A stretch of DNA of 10,765 nucleotides, taken from NCBI GenBank assembly GCA_028717105.1, contig JAQUOM010000021.1:1-10765 (forward strand), read 5' to 3'. A program made the position numbers and the translations under genes. Under the pieces are notes generated by a model. That model saw only the letters and a list, made by a program, of their open reading frames with translations. It had not been told where the DNA came from and did not search any database. Origin of the DNA: Candidatus Omnitrophota bacterium (lineage in GTDB: Bacteria > Omnitrophota > Gorgyraeia > Velamenicoccales > Velamenicoccaceae). This document shows positions 7,256 through 10,765 of the stretch, in pieces (the stretch's first letter is position 1; every line of letters starts with the position of its first letter).

Positions 7256-7807
7256 TCACCCTTTGACAAACTCAAACCCGCGTTTCAGCGCCTCGGCGTT
7301 CATGTCCACGATCTTCTGGCCCTTGTCTGCGAAGCGTTCGCTGATGGCCTTCTTCAGGTCCTCTAACGTCAACTGCCCCGTTGCCGCGGCGTAAGCCCCT
7401 AAAAGCACCGTATTGCCCAGAAGAGTCTTGCCCATAATGTCCGTGGATATCTTGTTGCCGGGAACAACATAAACCTTCTGCTTGCCGCGCGGCTTGGGAA
7501 TATCCATCCCTTCTCTCTCGTTCACCACGGCGATGCCGTCGTCTTTAAAACCGACATAGCAGTCAAATCCTCTCATCAGGGTCGCATCCACGATGATCAA
7601 ATAGTCGGGTTGATATACCTGGCTCCTCAAACGGACAGGCTTATCGTCGATGCGCACAAACGCATTCATCGGCGCGCCCATGCGCGCGGCGCCGAAATGC
7701 GGAAAGGCATAAGGAAACTGGCCTTTCGAAAAATAAGCGTAACCCAGAATGCCGGCTGTCGTAATGGCTCCCTGCCCGGCCCTGGCGTGGATCCTGATCT
7801 CTTTCAT
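7256..7807 (-). CDS. porG: Pyruvate:ferredoxin oxidoreductase, gamma subunit
   Basis: 183 residues, ATG 7807 preceded by AAGGAGGGG at 5 nt. The N-terminal HARAGQGAITTAGIL glycine motif, then FPHFGAARMGAPMNAFVRID and DYLIIVDATLM, identify the gamma subunit of 2-oxoacid:acceptor oxidoreductases, which closes over the CoA site. It is the first gene after a strong promoter at 7859-7887, with a predicted leader of about 45 nt, so it opens the por/O2-defence operon. It ends 81 bp before porD. Confidence 0.95.
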   Translation of the reverse strand: MKEIRIHARAGQGAITTAGILGYAYFSKGQFPYAFPHFGAARMGAPMNAFVRIDDKPVRLRSQVYQPDYLIIVDATLMRGFDCYVGFKDDGIAVVNEREGMDIPKPRGKQKVYVVPGNKISTDIMGKTLLGNTVLLGAYAAATGQLTLEDLKKAISERFADKGQKIVDMNAEALKRGFEFVKG

Positions 7808-7858
7808 ATAAACCCCTCCTTAATTCCGCCTCTGGTAGACAGCAACAAAGAAGTTTTT

Positions 7859-7887
7859 ATTATATTAGGTAAAGAAAACAAAATCAA
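7859..7887 (-). promoter_or_regulatory. Sigma70-type promoter of the por operon
   Basis: On the minus strand: -35 TTGATT (7887-7882), 17-bp spacer (7881-7865), and a perfect -10 TATAAT (7864-7859). Transcription would start near 7852, about 45 nt before the porG ATG. The spacer and surroundings are AT-rich, unlike the flanks. I see no clear Fur/PerR box here (ATAAT is present but the second half-site is not), so direct PerR control of this promoter is not shown by the sequence. Confidence 0.8.
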
Positions 7888-7907
7888 GAGTTTTTGCTTC
7901 TGCCGGG

Positions 7908-7945
7908 AGCCTCGTTCCAGGGGTCTGCCTCGGCCAAACGAAGCC
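7908..7945 (-). repeat. Imperfect hairpin directly after perR
   Basis: Arms 7908-7916 and 7937-7945 form 9 pairs on the minus-strand RNA, including two G-U, around a 20-nt loop, starting right after the perR stop codon. No T-run follows, so I do not call it a terminator; perR transcripts might read through into porG. Confidence 0.35.
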
Positions 7946-7946
7946 T

Positions 7947-8357
7947 TTAGCGCACGATCTGCCGCTCGTTACAAGCATCGCAGAGACCGAAGAACTCCAA
8001 TCTATGGGAGTAGATCCTGAAGCCTGTCAGGGTGCGGACCTTGTCGTCCAGCTCTTTAATGGACGGAATGCGGATATCATAGATCTTGCGGCAATTCTTG
8101 CAGATAAAATGATAATGAGAATGGACCACGGCATCGAAATGGCTCAATCCCGTGCCGAAATCAAGCTCCCATATCTGGCCCTGTTCCTTTAAGATGCGTA
8201 AATTCCGATAGACAGTCCCCAGGCTTAGGCGCGGGAACTTGCTCTTGAGCTTCTTATAGATCTCGTCAGCGGTCGGATGCTCGCGCGTATTGGTCAAAAG
8301 CTCCAGGATCTTCTGCCGCTGCTTGGTGATACGGTAATTCTGCGACACTTTCTTCAT
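7947..8357 (-). CDS. perR: Fur-family transcriptional regulator, PerR type
   Basis: 136 residues, ATG 8357 with AAGGAG 7 nt upstream. The N-terminal winged helix contains RITKQRQKILELL and the recognition region LSLGTVYRNLRIL. All five regulatory-metal ligands of PerR have counterparts: H27, D75, H81, H83 and D94. The last is Asp, as in PerR, rather than the Glu common in Fur; Asp favours peroxide sensing through iron-catalysed His oxidation. C86-x2-C89 and C126-x2-C129 form the structural zinc site. Placed between a thiol-redox operon and an O2-detoxification operon, it is the probable repressor of oxidative-stress genes. Its own promoter overlaps a Fur-like palindrome, so autorepression is likely. 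Fur proper is the alternative. Confidence 0.88.
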   Translation of the reverse strand: MKKVSQNYRITKQRQKILELLTNTREHPTADEIYKKLKSKFPRLSLGTVYRNLRILKEQGQIWELDFGTGLSHFDAVVHSHYHFICKNCRKIYDIRIPSIKELDDKVRTLTGFRIYSHRLEFFGLCDACNERQIVR

Positions 8358-8628
8358 AACAGGCTCCTTGATGTTGCCCGCGATAAGTTTCTTTTCCTTG
8401 CAAAGTTAACTCCGAAACGTATCCCCTGTTTCGTTTTGCTTTCATGAGACGAAAACAAAACGATGGGGGCGTTCACGCGAGGAGCAGAAATTCCTCCATT
8501 AGCCTGACCCGTAATAGGCATGCCCGTTCGTTGGCTGTCATAAGGCGGGAAACGCTCGATGGACGCTAAACCCCGTTGGAAACCTTGTCTCTAACGGGTG
8601 GGGTGCGGGATAAATAGTAATAATTCTT
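8358..8628 (-). other. Long structured 5' leader of perR (no gene seen)
   Basis: About 270 nt separate the predicted perR start of transcription from its ATG, and I find no convincing gene on either strand. On the minus-strand RNA several hairpins form: 8572-8598 (6 bp, then 2 more after a mismatch), 8479-8496 (GAGGA with UCCUC), and 8432-8462 (7 bp plus 4 bp around a 7-nt loop). The last can be extended by CCCC 8423-8426 with GGGG 8466-8469. A competing hairpin, CGAAAC 8413-8418 with GTTTCG 8428-8433, uses the same region. The segment 8480-8485 is complementary to the perR ribosome site at 8363-8368. I recognise no known riboswitch or 6S, SRP, RNase P or tmRNA signature. Confidence 0.5.
8406..8423 (-). 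repeat. Leader motif copy 2 (GATACGTTTCGGAGTTAA)
   Basis: Same-orientation copy of the motif at 7206-7223, with 16 of 18 identical positions. It lies 49-66 nt upstream of the perR ATG. Its CGTTTCGG part takes part in the alternative leader hairpin 8413-8433. Confidence 0.5.
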
Positions 8629-8638
8629 ATTACTATTT
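8612..8638 (-). promoter_or_regulatory. Palindromic operator overlapping the perR promoter (Fur/PerR-box-like)
   Basis: Two perfect 12-bp complementary arms, AAATAGTAATAA (8612-8623) and TTATTACTATTT (8627-8638), flank TTC. The middle reads ATAATTCTTAT (8620-8630 region), which differs at one base from the ATAAT-N-ATTAT core shared by B. subtilis Fur and PerR boxes. It overlaps the -10 hexamer and the expected start site, so a bound protein would block transcription. As the start falls inside it, the RNA would carry only one arm: it acts as a DNA site rather than an RNA hairpin. Confidence 0.72.
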
Positions 8639-8663
8639 TATACCCGGGGGCCTGCCCTGTCAA
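8635..8663 (-). promoter_or_regulatory. Sigma70-type promoter of perR
   Basis: On the minus strand: consensus -35 TTGACA (8663-8658), 17-bp GC-rich spacer (8657-8641), -10 TAAAAT (8640-8635). A start near 8628 is expected. It begins only 24 bp after the tlpA stop codon. The arms CTGCCC/GGGCAG (8652-8657 and 8681-8686) flank the -35 box; they could form a weak hairpin but no T-run follows, so a tlpA terminator is not evident. Confidence 0.78.
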
Positions 8664-8687
8664 GAAAGTCTTTTTGGAACGGGCAGC

Positions 8688-9191
8688 TTAAGAAGTGAGG
8701 TATGTTTCGTAGTCGTCGGGGAGCTCGTTCCCTGTCCAGACGACCTTCCCTTCCCGGGAGATCAGGAAGAATGTCGGAACGCCGACCACGCCGTAGGCTT
8801 CAGCGACGGCGGTATCGGTATCGAGGAGGATCGGAAACGGCAGGCTTTGCTTGTCGGCAAAGGCCTTCACCTTGGTCTTGCTCTCTCCGGCATCGATCGG
8901 CAAAAGTTCGATCTTTTTCGCCCGCATTGCATTGTATTCTTTGGCTAAAAAAGGAAGCTTCTCGCGGCAATAAGGGCACCACGTGGTAAAAAAGAACAAA
9001 ATGACGCCCTTCCCTTTCAGGTCTCCCAGGGTTACCTTGGAATCTGCCGTCGTTTCAAGTGAAAAATCGGATGCTGCCGATCCGACAAGGCGGGCCTGCC
9101 CGATGGAAGCCGAGGCCGAAACGTCATGCGCGCCGCAGAAAGCAACCATCATCACCGCCGAAAGAAACCAACGGACCATATGCCTCTTCAT
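8688..9191 (-). CDS. TlpA/ResA-like thiol-disulphide oxidoreductase
   Basis: 167 residues from ATG 9191, which overlaps the TGA of the membrane gene before it as ATGA, with GGGAGGG 9 nt upstream; the frame stays open further upstream but only as antisense-free read-through in another gene. Residues 5-19 are a hydrophobic export signal (MVRWFLSAVMMVAFC), with possible cleavage near the AxA at 24-28. C19 is not in a good lipobox (VAFC). The thioredoxin fold carries W71-C72-P-Y-C75 and the cis-proline P139 (GVVGVPTFF). It should act outside the cytoplasmic membrane, kept reduced by the CcdA-type partner encoded next to it. Targets may include cytochrome c maturation or disulphide repair; none is visible here. 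Confidence 0.9.
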   Translation of the reverse strand: MKRHMVRWFLSAVMMVAFCGAHDVSASASIGQARLVGSAASDFSLETTADSKVTLGDLKGKGVILFFFTTWCPYCREKLPFLAKEYNAMRAKKIELLPIDAGESKTKVKAFADKQSLPFPILLDTDTAVAEAYGVVGVPTFFLISREGKVVWTGNELPDDYETYLTS

Positions 9192-9859
9192 ACCAAAGCC
9201 CTCCCCATGTTGACAAGAAAATACTCGCCGGCCAGGATCAAGAGCACCCCGCCGATCTTTTCGACCGTATACATCCACGAACCTGATTTTGGCATGCCTG
9301 CCAGGAGGCCGCTGAATGTTCCCGCCAGGATCAAAAGCGCCCCCATGCCGTAAGCAAAGCTGAACAAAAGAAAAATGCCGTAGAAAAGGTTCTGCTTTGT
9401 CGCAACAAAAACAAGGATGGCCCCGAGAACAGGCGCCGTGCACGGCCCGACGATCAACCTCGATGTGACCCCCAAAAGAAAAACGGAAAACTTGGATTTG
9501 CGCCCTTTCATTTTATTCAAGACAAAATTCGGCAGGTGCATCTCAAAAACACCCAGCATCGACAGGCCGAAGATAATACAGATATTGCCGATAATAAAGA
9601 ACGAAACGGGGCTGGAGCTGATCTGGCCGAAGATCTTTCCCGTCATGCTGGCAAAAACACCGAGAATACTGTAAGTGATGGCCATGCCCAGGACATAGAT
9701 CAGGCTCAGCAGAAAAGCGTGAAACCGGTCTTTCTGGGCGGATGAACCGATATAACCGATCGTGATAGGAAGCAAAGGATAAACGCAGGGCGAAAAGCTC
9801 ACCAGAACCCCCGCTCCAAAAGCCAAAAGAAACTCAAACGGATTGCCGCCGGAAATCAT
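9188..9859 (-). CDS. ccdA: CcdA/DsbD-type transmembrane electron carrier
   Basis: 223 residues from ATG 9859, which overlaps the cutA stop as ATGA; a purine-rich AAAGGGAAAG lies upstream. The protein is almost wholly hydrophobic with about six membrane segments. The redox pair is C25 in FSPCVYPLLP and C140 in VGPCTAPVLG, the two signatures of the DsbD beta domain/CcdA family. A further C94 lies inside a membrane segment. The family moves electrons from cytoplasmic thioredoxin to proteins on the outside; its expected client is the TlpA-like protein, which follows with a 4-base overlap. It lacks the periplasmic alpha and gamma domains of full-length DsbD, and tlpA supplies a thioredoxin-like domain separately. 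Confidence 0.92.
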   Translation of the reverse strand: MISGGNPFEFLLAFGAGVLVSFSPCVYPLLPITIGYIGSSAQKDRFHAFLLSLIYVLGMAITYSILGVFASMTGKIFGQISSSPVSFFIIGNICIIFGLSMLGVFEMHLPNFVLNKMKGRKSKFSVFLLGVTSRLIVGPCTAPVLGAILVFVATKQNLFYGIFLLFSFAYGMGALLILAGTFSGLLAGMPKSGSWMYTVEKIGGVLLILAGEYFLVNMGRALV

Positions 9860-10215
9860 ACGTCTTTCCCTTTCTTGGCCTCTCCCCGCATGCTCCTTAC
9901 CGGACCCACCGAAGAAGTGATCCATTCCAGATAAGGGGGATTCCCCGCGATGATCGGCAAGGCCACGACCTCGCAGACACGGTAACTATGCGCTTTCCGG
10001 ACTTCCCGGACAAGTTCTCGAACGAGCCTTTGCTCTGTCTTGGCGACAAGAAGTGTCTCGCGGGCCCGATCGATCTTCCCTTCCCACCAAAAGAAACTCA
10101 ACAACCCCGGGACGATATTGACACAGGCGCAGAGTTTTTTGCGCAGAAGCATTTCAGCCAGCCGCCCGGCTTCCGGGCCCGCAGGGGCTGTCATCAAAAC
10201 AACACAATACTTCAC
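9856..10215 (-). CDS. cutA: CutA1-like protein
   Basis: 119 residues with a GTG start at 10215 (AAAGGAAG 6 nt upstream). Family marks are MTAPAGPEAGRLAEMLL, KKLCACVNIVPGLLSFFWWEGKID, ETLLVAKT and the C-terminal YRVCEVVALPIIAGNPPYLEWI. CutA1 forms very stable trimers with a ferredoxin-like fold. It was named for divalent cation tolerance in E. coli, but its molecular role is unsettled. It sits 22 bp after the reductase gene and is translationally coupled to ccdA, an arrangement also seen with dsbD/cutA in E. coli. The tail is shortened and very basic (AKKGKDV). Confidence 0.93.
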   Translation of the reverse strand: MKYCVVLMTAPAGPEAGRLAEMLLRKKLCACVNIVPGLLSFFWWEGKIDRARETLLVAKTEQRLVRELVREVRKAHSYRVCEVVALPIIAGNPPYLEWITSSVGPVRSMRGEAKKGKDV

Positions 10216-10237
10216 GGCGAACTTCCTTTCGTCGGTT

Positions 10238-10765
10238 TTACCTGTCCCGGCTTGAAAGATACCGGAAGATCCCCAAAAGGGCCTTGGCGCCTTCGCCTGC
10301 GGCCACGATGATCTGCTTTTCAGGCACGTTCGTCACATCACCGGCCGCGAAGACCCCGGGCGCGCTGGTCCTGTTCAAATTGTCGACGATGATCTCACCG
10401 GAAGGATTCTTGTCCACAAAATCCACGATCTCGCTGTTCGGGACCGAACCGATCTCGACGAATACGCCTTCGACGGACAGCTCCCTGGCCTGCCCTGCCA
10501 CATCAACCTTCAATCCCCTGACAAACCGATCGCCCGAAATCTCCAGCGTCTTTGCATTATTCAGGACCTCGACGTTCGGGGAACTTTCAACTTTTCGACG
10601 CATGACTTCGTCCCCGCCCAGGACAGGATTAACATTCACGAGATACACTTTGACGGCGATGTTCATCATCTGGAGCGCCGCATCCAGGGCCGAATTGCCG
10701 CCGCCGATGACCGCGACGGTCTTGCGCGAAAATAACGGCCCGTCGCATGTCGCACAGTAGCTGAC
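10238..10765 (-). CDS. Thioredoxin reductase/AhpF-like flavoprotein, C-terminal part (5' end outside window)
   Basis: The frame is open to the window edge; 175 residues are visible and the N-terminal FAD domain is missing. The visible part begins at the redox centre C-A-T-C-D-G-P-L-F, followed by the nucleotide-binding GGGNSALDAA. Near the C-terminus GVFAAGDVTNVPEKQIIVAAGEGAKALL contacts FAD. After the nucleotide-binding glycines the usual NADPH-phosphate-binding HRRxxxR of TrxB is absent (VYLVNVNPVLGGDEV), and the CDGPLF and KQIIVAAGEGAKA wording is closer to AhpF. It may use NADH or another donor to reduce a thioredoxin or a peroxiredoxin partner, neither of which is in the window. It heads the visible part of the cutA-ccdA-tlpA operon. 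Confidence 0.88.
   Translation of the reverse strand, partial: VSYCATCDGPLFSRKTVAVIGGGNSALDAALQMMNIAVKVYLVNVNPVLGGDEVMRRKVESSPNVEVLNNAKTLEISGDRFVRGLKVDVAGQARELSVEGVFVEIGSVPNSEIVDFVDKNPSGEIIVDNLNRTSAPGVFAAGDVTNVPEKQIIVAAGEGAKALLGIFRYLSSRDR

Noticed and set aside
7845..7890. PerR/Fur box at the por promoter
   Set aside because: Only a half-site-like ATAAT within the -10 region is seen; the second half does not match and there is no palindrome comparable to the one at perR.
8473..8541. Possible 22-residue leader peptide on the minus strand in the perR leader (MTANERACLLRV...)
   Set aside because: It has an ATG and stop but no ribosome site upstream, and no obvious regulatory codon run; a frame of this size is expected by chance.
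8598..8948. Plus-strand open frame starting in the perR operator
   Set aside because: Runs antisense through tlpA, has no ribosome site, and its first codons simply translate the AT palindrome.
9188..9443. Longer tlpA reading frame from 9443
   Set aside because: The extra 84 residues are translated from the ccdA coding sequence in another frame; the ATGA overlap and ribosome site at 9191 fix the start.

Overview
The window reads as a piece of chromosome from an anaerobic, probably Gram-negative bacterium of moderate G+C. The anaerobic call rests on a four-subunit pyruvate:ferredoxin oxidoreductase, a clostridial-type ferredoxin, rubredoxin and a flavodiiron O2 reductase. The Gram-negative call rests on a PpiD/SurA-like periplasmic foldase and a TlpA/CcdA thiol pair. 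The style fits an uncultured lineage such as Candidatus Omnitrophota or another PVC or deltaproteobacterial relative, but that is an impression and cannot be proven from this sequence. Apart from the first gene, everything lies on the minus strand, so the functional order runs from the right end to the left.

Right block (10765 to 8688): a thioredoxin-reductase/AhpF-like flavoprotein (cut by the window end), cutA, a CcdA/DsbD membrane electron carrier and a TlpA-type thioredoxin form one tight operon. cutA/ccdA and ccdA/tlpA share 4-base ATGA overlaps. The expected job is moving reductant across the membrane to extracytoplasmic thiols.

Middle (8687 to 7947): a PerR/Fur-family regulator with all five PerR regulatory metal ligands. 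Its probable sigma70 promoter (TTGACA, 17 bp, TAAAAT) overlaps a 12+12 bp palindrome whose core differs from the Fur/PerR box core at one base, so autoregulation is likely. Between this promoter and the gene lies an unusual leader of about 270 nt that can form several hairpins, some mutually exclusive. It also carries an 18-bp motif that recurs upstream of porD.

Left block (7887 to 1413): a second strong sigma70 promoter drives porG-porD-porA-porB, rubredoxin, a Yip1-like membrane protein with an added soluble domain, flavodiiron protein, a ferritin-like diiron protein and a [4Fe-4S] ferredoxin, ending at a convincing intrinsic terminator. Together these supply low-potential electrons from pyruvate, carry them (ferredoxin, rubredoxin), reduce O2 (flavodiiron protein) and probably handle iron or peroxide (ferritin-like protein), next to the peroxide/iron regulator. 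The enzyme linking ferredoxin or NAD(P)H to rubredoxin is not in the window.

Left end: a stand-alone radical SAM enzyme of the AmmeMemoRadiSam type lacks the C-terminal Cys-rich tail I expect. It converges on the 3' end of a peptidyl-prolyl isomerase gene, the only plus-strand gene. The main things to follow up are the perR operator and leader, the Yip1 fusion protein embedded in the O2-defence operon, and the hairpins before ferredoxin.
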